Of a DNA stretch of 64,000 bases, positions 1-10,030 are shown in pieces. The notes below the pieces were generated by a model. It was not told the origin of the DNA and did not search any database. It was given only the letters and a program-made list of their open reading frames with translations. Numbering within the stretch: the first letter of the stretch is position 1; each line of letters starts with the position of its first letter. This DNA comes from Christensenellaceae bacterium Phil7 (GTDB taxonomy: Bacteria > Bacillota > Clostridia > Christensenellales > CAG-138): assembly GCA_001940845.1 (NCBI GenBank), contig MSGV01000023.1:62001-126000 (forward strand). Direction: 5' to 3'. The translations under genes and the position numbers were made by a program.

Positions 1-2
1 AT

Positions 3-359
3 AGAATAAACGAAGAAATCAAAAAGGCTTTGAGTGAGATCATCAGAGAGATGAAGGATCCGCGAATATCTCCGATGACGACGGTTCTTTATGTTGAAGC
101 AACTAATGATCTCAAGCTTGCTAAGGTCAGGGTAAGTGTATACGATAAATCCGATGATGTGCGCAAGGAGACCGTAGCGCAGCTCAACCGTGCGGAGGGT
201 TTCATTGCGCGTGAGCTTGGGAAACGCATAGACATAAGAAGAATCCCAACGCTGAAATTCAATCTGGATGATTCCATAGAATATGCAGTGCATATTTCGG
301 AGATAATCAACAAATTACAGAGTGAGCGAACAAAGGAAAATGCCGATGATGATGAATGA
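3..359 (+). CDS. rbfA: Ribosome-binding factor A, 5' truncated by window edge
   Basis: Frame is open from the window start (RINEEIKKALSEIIREMKDPRI...); RbfA-like motif KDPRIS..TVLYVEATNDLKLAKVRVSVY; followed by NrnA and TruB as in many Firmicutes. Confidence 0.9.
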   Translation, partial: RINEEIKKALSEIIREMKDPRISPMTTVLYVEATNDLKLAKVRVSVYDKSDDVRKETVAQLNRAEGFIARELGKRIDIRRIPTLKFNLDDSIEYAVHISEIINKLQSERTKENADDDE

Positions 360-1350
360 GCATGACGATGAGTTTGATGCTTTGATTGGGCTTATAAATG
401 ATGAGAAAGAGTTTACTCTGCTTTCTCATATTTCGCCGGATGGAGATACTCTTGGTTCGGCACTGGCATTCTATGCTTTATTGGAGAAGCTGGGAAAGAC
501 TGCGGAAGTGGTATGCTCAAATCCAGTGCCGAAAATATATTCATTTCTTCCCAATGCCGATAAAGTCGTCATGCCGGAGAATGCTGTTGGCTATAGGAAT
601 GTTATCTCCTGCGATTGTGCAGATCTGCCGAGATTCGGACGCGCAATTAGAATATTCAGCAGTGCAGAGCGAACGGCTGCAATCGATCATCATATTACGA
701 ATCCACGTTTTGCACAGGTGAATCTGGTCGTATCCGATGCTGCTGCAACGGCTGAGATAATACATGAGCTATATTGCAGGATGGACATGCCAATCGATGA
801 AACCGCAATGGAATGCCTGTATACGGGCATAGTAACGGATACCGGCAATCTCTCGTATAGCAATACAACATCGAATGCACTCAGGCTCATTGCTGCTTTC
901 ATAGATAAGGGGCTGGATATTGCGGAACTCAATCGTCGCATATATAGAACGATACCCTACACCAAAACTCGTTTGCAGGGATTTGTTGTTTCAAGAATGC
1001 AGCTTGAGCATAATGGCGAAGTTGGAATTGCCGTGCTGACCAGAGCACAGAGGCTTGAATTCAATGCCACGGATGAGGATTGTGAGGGCATTGTTGATTG
1101 CGTTCGTGATGTTGACAGCGTCAAGATTGCAGCCTTTATCAGGGAGAGTTCGGATGGTACATTCAAGATCAGTCTTAGAAGCAAGTCGATTGGCGATGTA
1201 TGCCGAATTGCCGAAAGGTATGGAGGGGGCGGACATGCCCGCGCCGCCGGATACACATCACATAGCCCTTTGACTACCGTTATTGCAGAGGTAATACGTG
1301 ATGCTGCGGAGGAGCTTGGCAGGGAGCAGAAAAATCGTAATGTCGTTTGA
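340..1350 (+). CDS. nrnA: DHH/DHHA1 family phosphoesterase (NrnA-like oligoribonuclease/pAp phosphatase)
   Basis: SHISPDGDTLGSALAF, IDHHITN and GGGGHARAAG motifs; start likely ATG 340 within ORF 322..1350. Confidence 0.85.
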   Translation: MPMMMNEHDDEFDALIGLINDEKEFTLLSHISPDGDTLGSALAFYALLEKLGKTAEVVCSNPVPKIYSFLPNADKVVMPENAVGYRNVISCDCADLPRFGRAIRIFSSAERTAAIDHHITNPRFAQVNLVVSDAAATAEIIHELYCRMDMPIDETAMECLYTGIVTDTGNLSYSNTTSNALRLIAAFIDKGLDIAELNRRIYRTIPYTKTRLQGFVVSRMQLEHNGEVGIAVLTRAQRLEFNATDEDCEGIVDCVRDVDSVKIAAFIRESSDGTFKISLRSKSIGDVCRIAERYGGGGHARAAGYTSHSPLTTVIAEVIRDAAEELGREQKNRNVV

Positions 1351-2251
1351 AGGAGTTGTAAATGTTCTTAAACCACCGGGGATGACATCAAGCGATGTTG
1401 TGGTGGATTTGAGAAAAATATTTGGTGTAAAGCGTGTCGGTCATACCGGTACGCTAGATCCTGCAGCAGCGGGCGTGCTCCCGATATGTATTGGAAGGGC
1501 AACACGCCTGTTTGATTACCTGGTAGACAAACAAAAAGTATATATAGCGGAGTTCCGATTTGGTATTGCGACAGACACTATTGATGCTTTTGGAACCGTT
1601 GTGGAGAGTGCAGAATGCGATATTTATGCTGAAGCACTTAGAAAAGTTCTCCCTGAATTCCTGGGTGAGATCGATCAGATTCCACCGATTTATTCATCCC
1701 TCAGCGTAAACGGTGTAAAGCTCTATAAGCTGGCAAGAAAGGGAGAAGTAACGGCACCGATAGAAGAGCGAAAACGAAAAGTAACTATATATGAACTGGA
1801 GCTTTTGGAACAGCTTGAAAGGAACAGTTTTCTTATAAAAGTGCGATGCTCTAAGGGGACCTATATTAGAACGCTTTGTATGGATATAGGCAAAAGACTT
1901 GGAGTTCCGGCCTATATGCCGTTTCTTCTGCGAACCATGTCGGGCAGTTTTGATTTACAAAATAGCTATACGATTGCGGAGCTGCGTGAAAAGAAGGAGC
2001 GTGGAGAGCTTGCTGAAACCATTGTGCCTATGGATGCTGCGGCAGCGCATATACCGGCACTTAGATTGGATGGACTTTCTGCACGAAAAAAACGTTTGCT
2101 TATAAATGGTGCTTCAATTCCGTATGAAGGTGAATTGGAACAGGGCAAAATTCAAAGATTATATATAGAAGATGAATTCATTGGCCTTGGCATCAAGGAT
2201 GGTGGTGGCCTGCATGTTTCCGTTTGGTTGGGTAATGATGCCGATAAATAA
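1340..2251 (+). CDS. truB: tRNA pseudouridine(55) synthase TruB
   Basis: VLKPPGMTSSDVV, GHTGTLDPAAAGVLPICIGRATR, KGTYIRTL; internal start ATG 1340 preferred. Confidence 0.93.
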   Translation: MSFEGVVNVLKPPGMTSSDVVVDLRKIFGVKRVGHTGTLDPAAAGVLPICIGRATRLFDYLVDKQKVYIAEFRFGIATDTIDAFGTVVESAECDIYAEALRKVLPEFLGEIDQIPPIYSSLSVNGVKLYKLARKGEVTAPIEERKRKVTIYELELLEQLERNSFLIKVRCSKGTYIRTLCMDIGKRLGVPAYMPFLLRTMSGSFDLQNSYTIAELREKKERGELAETIVPMDAAAAHIPALRLDGLSARKKRLLINGASIPYEGELEQGKIQRLYIEDEFIGLGIKDGGGLHVSVWLGNDADK

Positions 2252-2262
2252 GACATTGAAAT

Positions 2263-3120
2263 ATGAAGAATGATGAAAAAACCGTAGTTGCTCTTGGTAT
2301 GTTCGATGGAGTACATATAGGGCATAAGAAGCTTATAGATACAGCGGTGCTTATTGCAAAAGCAAGAGGATTTATTCCTGCTGTATACACCTTTTCGAAT
2401 CATCCGCAGGAGCTTTTGGGAAATAAAATAGCACGTTTATGCACCAATGATGACAGATGCAAGTATATTAGCAATCTTGGGATTGAACGCATTGAGATGG
2501 TTGAATTCACATCCCAAATACGTGCAAGTAGTCCTAAAGGCTTTGTGGATGAGCTGATAGAGCTCATGAAGCCCGCCGTAGTAGTTGCAGGCTTCAACTA
2601 TACTTTTGGGATGAAGAAGGCGGGCAATGCGGATATGTTGAAGCAGCTTGCTCTTGCTCGCGGCATTGATGCTGCAATCGTTCCTCCCGTTCTGTTTGGA
2701 AAACAGCCCATATCGAGCACAAGAATACGCAGCCTCATAGAGAAGGGCGATGTTCAGCAGGCACAGATGCTTTTGGGAAGAACTCATAATCTTCAATGCA
2801 CCATAATAGATGCTTTTGAATTTTATGGCATCCCAATGATGGGTCTGAATATAAACAGAACGATTCTCCTGCCGGCATCAGGCGTGTATATTTGCTTTGC
2901 GGAGATCGATGGCTGCCTGCATCCTGCGATTGCATATATATGTGGCGGCAATACGAAATTATTTTTGGAGCTTGTGGAACCAATACGGAGCTTCGGCAGC
3001 GAAGCGATCGTGCTGCGCTTTATTAAAAACATTCGTATTGCTGATTTCTCTATGAATAACCTTTCTCTGGAACAGCTGAATTCCGATAGAGCAAAGGCAT
3101 GTGCATATTTTGGAATCTGA
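2263..3120 (+). CDS. ribF: RibF-type FAD synthetase/riboflavin kinase
   Basis: ALGMFDGVHIGHKKLI, FSNHPQELLG, SSTRIRSLIEKGDV; directly after truB. Confidence 0.85.
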   Translation: MKNDEKTVVALGMFDGVHIGHKKLIDTAVLIAKARGFIPAVYTFSNHPQELLGNKIARLCTNDDRCKYISNLGIERIEMVEFTSQIRASSPKGFVDELIELMKPAVVVAGFNYTFGMKKAGNADMLKQLALARGIDAAIVPPVLFGKQPISSTRIRSLIEKGDVQQAQMLLGRTHNLQCTIIDAFEFYGIPMMGLNINRTILLPASGVYICFAEIDGCLHPAIAYICGGNTKLFLELVEPIRSFGSEAIVLRFIKNIRIADFSMNNLSLEQLNSDRAKACAYFGI

Positions 3121-3151
3121 TGAACTGAAAAATATTAGCTGCATATTAAGA

Positions 3152-3185
3152 TGCTCTCCCAATTCCTCATGGTTTAGGGAGAGCA
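3152..3185. terminator. Hairpin after ribF
   Basis: 9-bp inverted repeat TGCTCTCCC...GGGAGAGCA; weak T tract. Confidence 0.5.
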
Positions 3186-3297
3186 GATATTTTAGATCAA
3201 TAAATACATGTATACTGTTTGATGGATCTCTAATGAACTCTGGTGGCAAATTATCCGCACTGTACAAAATTTTTACCAAAACCGCAAGAGATATGCG

Positions 3298-3326
3298 TTG
3301 AATATATTGACAATTGCTGTTATAAT
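3298..3326 (+). promoter_or_regulatory. SigA-type promoter for PHP phosphatase/helicase/topoisomerase operon
   Basis: TTGAAT-17 bp-TATAAT. Confidence 0.7.
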
Positions 3327-3376
3327 GGTTGTTCCGGACAGGTGCTGCCCGAATTAATTTAAGCAAGGTGAAATGC

Positions 3377-4177
3377 ATGGAACGATTTGATTATCATGTA
3401 CATACCATCTATTCGCATGACTGCTCATTTTCAGCGGCAGAACAGCTCAATGCAGCAGAAAAAAATGGGATTACGGAGCTATGCTTTACGGATCATGTTG
3501 ATTTTGACTCGCAGGATATGCCAATTTCAAGACCGCCGGCGGATTTGAGAGCACTGCGGAGAGATTTAAATTCGCTGAGAAATAATCATTTGAGCATTCA
3601 GGTAAAGCTGGGTGCGGAAATAAGTCTTGCTGATATGGCAGCTGCAAAAGCTGCGGAGGAGTATGTTTCTCCGGCTGAACCGGATTTCATAATTGGTTCG
3701 GTTCATACCGTTGAGCGTATAGATACTTATTTTCCAGAGTATTTTATCGGAAAAACGAAGCAGACGGCTTACTATGCCTATCTCGATACCATCCTGAAAG
3801 GAATAAAGGATTGCAGCATGATGAGCGTGCTGGGTCATTACGATTTTGTTGCTAAATATGCGCCATTCGAGGATAGGAGGATGACGCTTGACGTATCAAA
3901 GGAGCTATTTTCGGAGATATTCAAGGATTTGATCCTCAGAGGCAAGGGCATAGAGGTCAATACATCAGCTTGGTGGGATGGTTCCGCATGGGGGCTGGAT
4001 GTGCTTAAATTCTATCATGAGCTTGGCGGAGAATTCGTAACTACGGGTTCGGATGCGCATAAGCCAGACAGGGTGGGGAGAAGGCTGGATGAGGCTGCTG
4101 AGCTTGCGAAGATGGCAGGAATCCCATATATCGCAACTTTTGACCGTCTGAAACCAAATTTTCACAGCATACGGTAG
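3377..4177 (+). CDS. PHP-domain histidinol-phosphatase family protein
   Basis: DYHVHTIYSHDC, CFTDHVD, GSDAHKPDRVG motifs; start ATG 3377. Confidence 0.85.
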   Translation: MERFDYHVHTIYSHDCSFSAAEQLNAAEKNGITELCFTDHVDFDSQDMPISRPPADLRALRRDLNSLRNNHLSIQVKLGAEISLADMAAAKAAEEYVSPAEPDFIIGSVHTVERIDTYFPEYFIGKTKQTAYYAYLDTILKGIKDCSMMSVLGHYDFVAKYAPFEDRRMTLDVSKELFSEIFKDLILRGKGIEVNTSAWWDGSAWGLDVLKFYHELGGEFVTTGSDAHKPDRVGRRLDEAAELAKMAGIPYIATFDRLKPNFHSIR

Positions 4178-4199
4178 TATCCGCTTTGAAAGGAAAAGC

Positions 4200-7100
4200 T
4201 TGAACGAAGTATTTGAAGAAAACCAAGATATTATTTCTCCGATATTGACAATTCATGATGCGCTCGACTGCTGCATTGACCGCATGGGAAGAGTGGATTT
4301 GGATGTGATCGCCAATCTTTCAAAATCCAAAGAGTTTGATATTATTACATCTCTTCGCGGTGCGATCTACTATGATCCGGAAAAGTCGGAATTTGTGACT
4401 GCGGATGATTATCTTTCCGGCAATATACTGACAAAGCTTAAGCAGGCGCAGCGATGCATTGAGAATGAAACGAATATCCCCAGCTCGGTAGATTTGAATG
4501 ATAATATAAGGGCATTGAAAACCGTTATGCCAAAGCGCATAGGGGCGCATCAGATAAAAGCTGCTATTGGGAGCCCTTGGATTCCACCCGAGGTCTATAG
4601 TGCCTTCATAATAGCATTGATTGGAATAAAATCTAATTCGGGAAGGCCCGGCATTCAGGTGGAGTACATACGGTCGGCAAACCATTATATTATACGCGGT
4701 AAAAAGCATTTTTCAGAATTTACTCGCGCCAAACTGACATATGGAACATCGAGGATGAATGCGTTTGAGATCATAGAGAGGATGCTGAATTCACGCGAGC
4801 TTGCTGTCTATGATACCTACACCGCCTATGGGGGCAAGCAGTTGACTCGAAAGGTCAATAAAGCTGAAACCATTCTTATACAGGATCGTGCCAAGCAGAT
4901 AAGCGAACGCTTTGCATATTGGTTATTTAAAGATGAACCGAGGCGAACGGAAATGCTGGATCGCTACAATGAAAACTTCTGTGCGATCAGACCCCGGCAT
5001 TTTGATGGCAGTAAGCTTACTCTTCCGGGGAAGAATCCGGATATTAAGCTCCAGAAATACCAGCTAGATGCGATAAAGCGTGTTATAAATTCAAAAAATA
5101 TTCTTCTGGCGCATCAGGTTGGAGCAGGCAAGACCTATGTGATGGCGGCGGCTGCGATGGAATTGCGAAGAATAGGGATATCAAGACGAAATCTTTTTAT
5201 AGTACCAAATAATATACTAGAACAATGGAATAATGAATTTCTGCATCTATATCCGGATGCTGCGGTATTGATGATAGATCCTAAAAGCTTCAATCCACAA
5301 AATCGAAATCGCATCCTGCGCCATATCATGGAGCATGATTATGATGCGATAATAATGAGCTACGCAAGCTTTTCTTTGATTCCTTTATCGAGAGAGGAAC
5401 GCGAAAGAGAACTTGTTGCTGCACAGAATGATATCATTCTGGCCATGCATGATGTGCTCAATAATGAAGCTTATGCCGTGCTCAATCGCTGCTCAACGCG
5501 CCTGGGACATCGACTCCAAAAGCTATGGGCGGAGGAACCGGATACGAACGAAGAAACGATATATTTTGATGATCTTGGTATTTCGACGCTCTTTGTAGAT
5601 GAAGCTCATAACTTTAAAAATATAAGCATAGAGACGAAGCATGGCTCGCTTCCGGGGCTCAATACGAAGGGGTCCAAACGCTGTGATGACCTTATGGCAA
5701 AGATTCGTTTTATACAGCGCAATCATGGCGGCAGGGGTGCGGTATTTGCAACCGGTACTCCAATCACCAATTCGGTATCCGACCTCTATACCATGCAAAG
5801 ATACTTGGGTTATGAGCGCATGGAAAGCCTTGATCTTCTTGAATTTGATAATTGGGTGAAGATGTTTTCTGAGGTCACCGAGGAATTTGAGGTCGAGGCA
5901 AATGGTGTGGGCTATAGGCTCAGAAAACGATTGAGCAAATATTATAATTTGCCTGAATTATCGCTGCTGTTCTCCGATATTGCGGATATGTATTTCCCGA
6001 CGAGCAATGATCGAAAGCTTCCAACCAATATTGAGACGGTAAATTGCATAGTGGATTCCAGTAAAGCTTTGCGCGATTATATAAGTGAACTGGCTGAGCG
6101 TGCTGAGCGTGTGAAGGCGGGAAATGTGCTGCGCACAGAGGATAATATGCTCAAGATTACCACGGATGGAAGAAAGGCGGCTTTGGATATGCGCCTGGTC
6201 GATCCGAATGCAATTGATGAGCCTGAATCAAAGCTGAATAATTGCGTAAAGAATGTCTTTACGATATGGCAGGAAAATGATAGGCTGACTCAGTTGATCT
6301 TTCTGGATCAGAGTACTCCAAAGGATGGATTCAATCTTTATGATGATATTAAGGGGAAGCTGGTGGCTTTGGGCGTTCCTGCCGAAGAGATAGCTTTTGT
6401 TCATGATGCAGTCAATGACAATATGCGTGTATCTCTTTTTAATAAAGTACGCAAGGGAAGGATTAGAGTTCTGATTGGTTCAACATTTAAGCTCGGAACC
6501 GGTTCCAATGTTCAGAATTATCTCGTTGCGGTGCACCATCTCGATATACCATGGAGACCATCCGATGTGATTCAGCGTGATGGACGTATGCTTAGGCAGG
6601 GGAATAAAAACGATCATGTTCGCATCTATAGGTATATTACGAATGGAAGCTTTGATGCTTATTCATGGCAGCTTCTTGAAAACAAGCAGAGGTTTATCTC
6701 ACAGATCATCAATGGAGAATATCCAAACAGGATGGGCAGCGAGGTGGATGAGATTGTACTGACCTATAGTGAGGTCAAATCGCTTGCTGTTGGGAATCCG
6801 TTGATCAAGCGCAGGATTGAGATTGAAAATGATTTACAGCGCAAGATGATGCTCAAATCAAAGCTTGAGAGGCATCAGGTTGAGGCTTCTGAAGCACTAC
6901 TGCAGCTACCGGCTAAAAGAGCGGAGCTAGAACGCCTGCGAGATACCTTTAATGCGGACATAGAGCTGCTTGATCGCAGCGATAAGGAAGTCTCTGGGTT
7001 CGAGATGAGGCTTATGGGAGAGCTCTTCAGAAAGCGGCGCGATGCGGGAGAAAGGCTGATTGATCTGCTTGCGGAATTTGCCTTCATTCGCGACAATAAA

Positions 7101-7415
7101 CCTATTGGAAGTTACCGCGGGTTTGAGCTTTATCTTGCCAACGATCCATTGGATGCGAGGCGTATCTTCCTGCTCAATGGCAGAGGAAGCTATCGTTCAG
7201 ATTTGAGCGAGAGTGCGATGGGTGTGATTGCAAGGATGGATAATTGTCTGAATGGTTTGAAAATAAGGCTGGCCGATGTCTGCGCAAAGCTGGAAAAGCT
7301 GGATACCGATGAGGTTGAGTTGACAGAGGAGCGAGATAAGAGCAATGGGCTTGAAGCCGAGATCGCAGAGCTGCGCAGAGAACTGCATGCGGTGAATAAG
7401 CAGCTTGGAATGTAG
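4200..7415 (+). CDS. Stand-alone SNF2/DEAH helicase of the conjugative-element methylase/helicase type
   Basis: Walker A AHQVGAGKT, VDEAHNFKN, ATGTPITNSVSDLYTMQRYLGY, RDGRMLRQGN; C-terminal coiled coil; TTG start with AAAGGAAAA upstream. Confidence 0.85.
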   Translation: MNEVFEENQDIISPILTIHDALDCCIDRMGRVDLDVIANLSKSKEFDIITSLRGAIYYDPEKSEFVTADDYLSGNILTKLKQAQRCIENETNIPSSVDLNDNIRALKTVMPKRIGAHQIKAAIGSPWIPPEVYSAFIIALIGIKSNSGRPGIQVEYIRSANHYIIRGKKHFSEFTRAKLTYGTSRMNAFEIIERMLNSRELAVYDTYTAYGGKQLTRKVNKAETILIQDRAKQISERFAYWLFKDEPRRTEMLDRYNENFCAIRPRHFDGSKLTLPGKNPDIKLQKYQLDAIKRVINSKNILLAHQVGAGKTYVMAAAAMELRRIGISRRNLFIVPNNILEQWNNEFLHLYPDAAVLMIDPKSFNPQNRNRILRHIMEHDYDAIIMSYASFSLIPLSREERERELVAAQNDIILAMHDVLNNEAYAVLNRCSTRLGHRLQKLWAEEPDTNEETIYFDDLGISTLFVDEAHNFKNISIETKHGSLPGLNTKGSKRCDDLMAKIRFIQRNHGGRGAVFATGTPITNSVSDLYTMQRYLGYERMESLDLLEFDNWVKMFSEVTEEFEVEANGVGYRLRKRLSKYYNLPELSLLFSDIADMYFPTSNDRKLPTNIETVNCIVDSSKALRDYISELAERAERVKAGNVLRTEDNMLKITTDGRKAALDMRLVDPNAIDEPESKLNNCVKNVFTIWQENDRLTQLIFLDQSTPKDGFNLYDDIKGKLVALGVPAEEIAFVHDAVNDNMRVSLFNKVRKGRIRVLIGSTFKLGTGSNVQNYLVAVHHLDIPWRPSDVIQRDGRMLRQGNKNDHVRIYRYITNGSFDAYSWQLLENKQRFISQIINGEYPNRMGSEVDEIVLTYSEVKSLAVGNPLIKRRIEIENDLQRKMMLKSKLERHQVEASEALLQLPAKRAELERLRDTFNADIELLDRSDKEVSGFEMRLMGELFRKRRDAGERLIDLLAEFAFIRDNKPIGSYRGFELYLANDPLDARRIFLLNGRGSYRSDLSESAMGVIARMDNCLNGLKIRLADVCAKLEKLDTDEVELTEERDKSNGLEAEIAELRRELHAVNKQLGM

Positions 7416-7455
7416 ACGTGGGATAAAACGAAAGATAGGGTGTAAGGAATAAAAT

Positions 7456-9426
7456 ATGCAGCATCATGATTATACAGTGGATGATATCAGGGTAATGGAG
7501 GGGCTTGAGGCGGTTCGTGTTCGTCCCGGTATGTATATTGGAAGCACAGGCAGCCGCGGGCTTCATCATATGCTATGGGAGATAGTGGATAATGCAGTCG
7601 ATGAGGCAGCAAATGGGTTTGCCAACGAGATAAGTGTTACCCTAAATAAAGATAATTCCGTGACAGTCGAGGATAATGGCAGGGGAATTCCTGTTGGAAT
7701 ACATGAAAAGCTCCATATCTCAGGTGTTGAGGTCGTTTATACTCAGCTTCATGCAGGCGGAAAATTTGATAACGATGCCTATGGCTTTTCCGGTGGACTG
7801 CATGGCGTTGGAGCTTCGGTAGTAAATGCGCTTTCAGAATATGTTGAGGTAGAGGTAGCCACGGCGGGAAAGCTTTACAGGATTCGCTTTCATAGCTATG
7901 AGGATGAGAACGGCATCATGCATTCCGGTATTCCGACAGCTCCGCTGGAGGAGGTAGGCAGAACCAGAAGGCAGGGCACAAGGGTCAACTTTTTGCCGGA
8001 TAAGAGAGTTTTTGAAACCGTAGAAATGAGCTATGATGTAGTTTCAAAGCGCATAAATGAGCTTGCATACCTCAATAAAGGCGTTTTATTTAGGTTGACC
8101 GATTGCAGGCGAAAGGATGAAAGCAGAACGCGCGAATATAAATATGATGGTGGAATCGTTGATTTTGTTTCATATTTGAATGCTGACAAGACCCCTTTAT
8201 ATAAGGAACCAATTTATTTTAAGGGGATTAGAGGCACCGGTAAAAATACCATTATAGTTGAGATAGCCATGCAGCATAATGATGGCTATACTGAAAGCAT
8301 GTTCTCATATGTCAATAATATCCCTACAACGGAGGGCGGAACTCATGAAACCGGTTTCCGATCTGCACTGACAAAGGTGATGAATGATTATTGCCGTAGG
8401 ATAGGTCTGCTGAAGGATAAGGATGCATCGCTTTCGGGAGAGGATTTCAGAGAGGGGCTCACAGCTGTAATATCACTTAAAATGAGTTCGATACAGTTTG
8501 AAGGGCAGACCAAGACCAAGCTTGGCAATACGGAGGCGCGTGCAGCAGTCGAATCCGTTGTCATTGATGAGCTGATACCAATACTTGAGGATCTTAAAAA
8601 TGCCGAGCTTGCTGCTCTGATCTCAGATAAGGCGGTCAAGGCTGCAAAGGCGAGGGAGGCCGCCCGTAAGGCCAAAAGCATGGCAAGGGAGAAGTCAAAG
8701 CTGGAGAATGCACCTCTCGTTGGGAAGCTTTCAAGCTGTACAGGCCGCAATGCAGAGATAAATGAGCTTTTCATAGTTGAGGGCGATTCGGCAGGAGGCA
8801 GTGCGAAGCAGGGAAGGGATCGGCGTTTTCAGGCGATATTGCCGCTCAGGGGCAAGCCGCTCAATGTGGAAAAACGCAGGATAGAGCAAGTTCTTGAAAA
8901 TGATGAATGCAGATCCATCATAACAGCACTTGGTACCGGTATTGGCGAGGATTTTGAGCTTAAGAATCTTAAGTATAATAAGGTCATCATTCTCTCCGAT
9001 GCCGATCAGGATGGCGCGCATATCCGTGCGCTGCTGCTGACCTTCTTCTATAGATATACACGCGAGCTGATAACCAGCGGCCATGTATATATGGGTATGC
9101 CACCGCTTTATAAGGTACAGAAGGGTAAGGAAGTATCTTATGCCTATGATGATGATGAGCTTGCAAGGCTTACAAAAGGAATGAGAGGCTATACCCTTCA
9201 GCGTTATAAGGGCCTTGGCGAGATGAACCCGGAACAGCTCTGGGAAACAACTTTGAATCCTGAAAATCGATCATTAGTGCAGGTTTCAATAGAGGATGCC
9301 GCCTATGTTGAGCATTTGGTTACGCTGTTAATGGGAGATAAGGTGGCTCCCCGAAAGGAATATATTACAGAACATGCTGATTTTAATAAAATAGATACCT
9401 TTGAACAGAGGGTGACAACAGAATAA
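7456..9426 (+). CDS. Type IIA DNA topoisomerase subunit B (GyrB/ParE family)
   Basis: RVRPGMYIGST, EIVDNAVDEA, GGLHGVGASVVNALS, EGDSAGGSAKQGRDR, DADQDGAHIRALLLTFFYR, QRYKGLGEMNPEQLWETT; no A subunit adjacent. Confidence 0.93.
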   Translation: MQHHDYTVDDIRVMEGLEAVRVRPGMYIGSTGSRGLHHMLWEIVDNAVDEAANGFANEISVTLNKDNSVTVEDNGRGIPVGIHEKLHISGVEVVYTQLHAGGKFDNDAYGFSGGLHGVGASVVNALSEYVEVEVATAGKLYRIRFHSYEDENGIMHSGIPTAPLEEVGRTRRQGTRVNFLPDKRVFETVEMSYDVVSKRINELAYLNKGVLFRLTDCRRKDESRTREYKYDGGIVDFVSYLNADKTPLYKEPIYFKGIRGTGKNTIIVEIAMQHNDGYTESMFSYVNNIPTTEGGTHETGFRSALTKVMNDYCRRIGLLKDKDASLSGEDFREGLTAVISLKMSSIQFEGQTKTKLGNTEARAAVESVVIDELIPILEDLKNAELAALISDKAVKAAKAREAARKAKSMAREKSKLENAPLVGKLSSCTGRNAEINELFIVEGDSAGGSAKQGRDRRFQAILPLRGKPLNVEKRRIEQVLENDECRSIITALGTGIGEDFELKNLKYNKVIILSDADQDGAHIRALLLTFFYRYTRELITSGHVYMGMPPLYKVQKGKEVSYAYDDDELARLTKGMRGYTLQRYKGLGEMNPEQLWETTLNPENRSLVQVSIEDAAYVEHLVTLLMGDKVAPRKEYITEHADFNKIDTFEQRVTTE

Positions 9427-9448
9427 TTTTTATGTTAGGGGATATTCA

Positions 9449-9958
9449 ATGATGGAATTTCGAATGGCAGCAGCGGCCGAGCTGCCTGAGCTAAATTCGA
9501 TGTTTAAAACATTGGTTAAGGACATGGATGCAAAGGGGATCAATATCTGGGACGAAGTATACCCGTGCTGCTGCTTTGATGAGGATATTAGAGAAGGGCG
9601 TCTATACGTTTTGAGCGATGATAAAGCGCTTGTTGCTGCAATCTCGATCTGTGATTCAATCGAAGGAGAAAAGAGTATAGAGTGGTCTGAGCCGGAGACA
9701 AAGGCAGTGTACCTTTGCAGATTTGGAGTAAAGATCCAATATCAGCGTATGGGGATAGGCGAGCTTATGATGAAGCATATTATTAAGCTTTCAAAAGCTC
9801 GGGCTGAGTATCTGAGATTTATTGTGGCGGATATCAATGCGCCGGCAATCAGACTTTATGAGAGGCTTGGCTTTAAAAGAGCCACAGGAATTCACATCCT
9901 GAATTTGGAGGATGGCCGAACACTTTATGGATATGGTTATGAAATGAAGTTGAATTAA
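9449..9958 (+). CDS. GNAT family N-acetyltransferase
   Basis: FGVKIQYQRMGIGELMMKHI and AIRLYERLGFKRATG acetyl-CoA binding pattern. Confidence 0.85.
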   Translation: MMEFRMAAAAELPELNSMFKTLVKDMDAKGINIWDEVYPCCCFDEDIREGRLYVLSDDKALVAAISICDSIEGEKSIEWSEPETKAVYLCRFGVKIQYQRMGIGELMMKHIIKLSKARAEYLRFIVADINAPAIRLYERLGFKRATGIHILNLEDGRTLYGYGYEMKLN

Positions 9959-9965
9959 AACGAAA

Positions 9966-10008
9966 AGGAAAGGGACTGCTGTGCGGATTTCGCGGCGATC
10001 CCTTTCCT
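9966..10008. terminator. Hairpin between convergent genes
   Basis: AGGAAAGGGA...TCCCTTTCCT, 10-bp perfect stem. Confidence 0.6.
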
Positions 10009-10030
10009 ATGATGTCGCTTGGATTCTGAA

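Noticed and set aside
2959-3378. 139-aa minus-strand ORF partly covering the ribF-PHP intergenic region
   Set aside because: Overlaps ribF 3' end and a plus-strand promoter; no motif
4200-9426. Integrated mobile element around the helicase
   Set aside because: No integrase, relaxase, T4SS, att-like repeat or tRNA seen; flanking genes are ordinary, so kept as an orphan gene rather than an element
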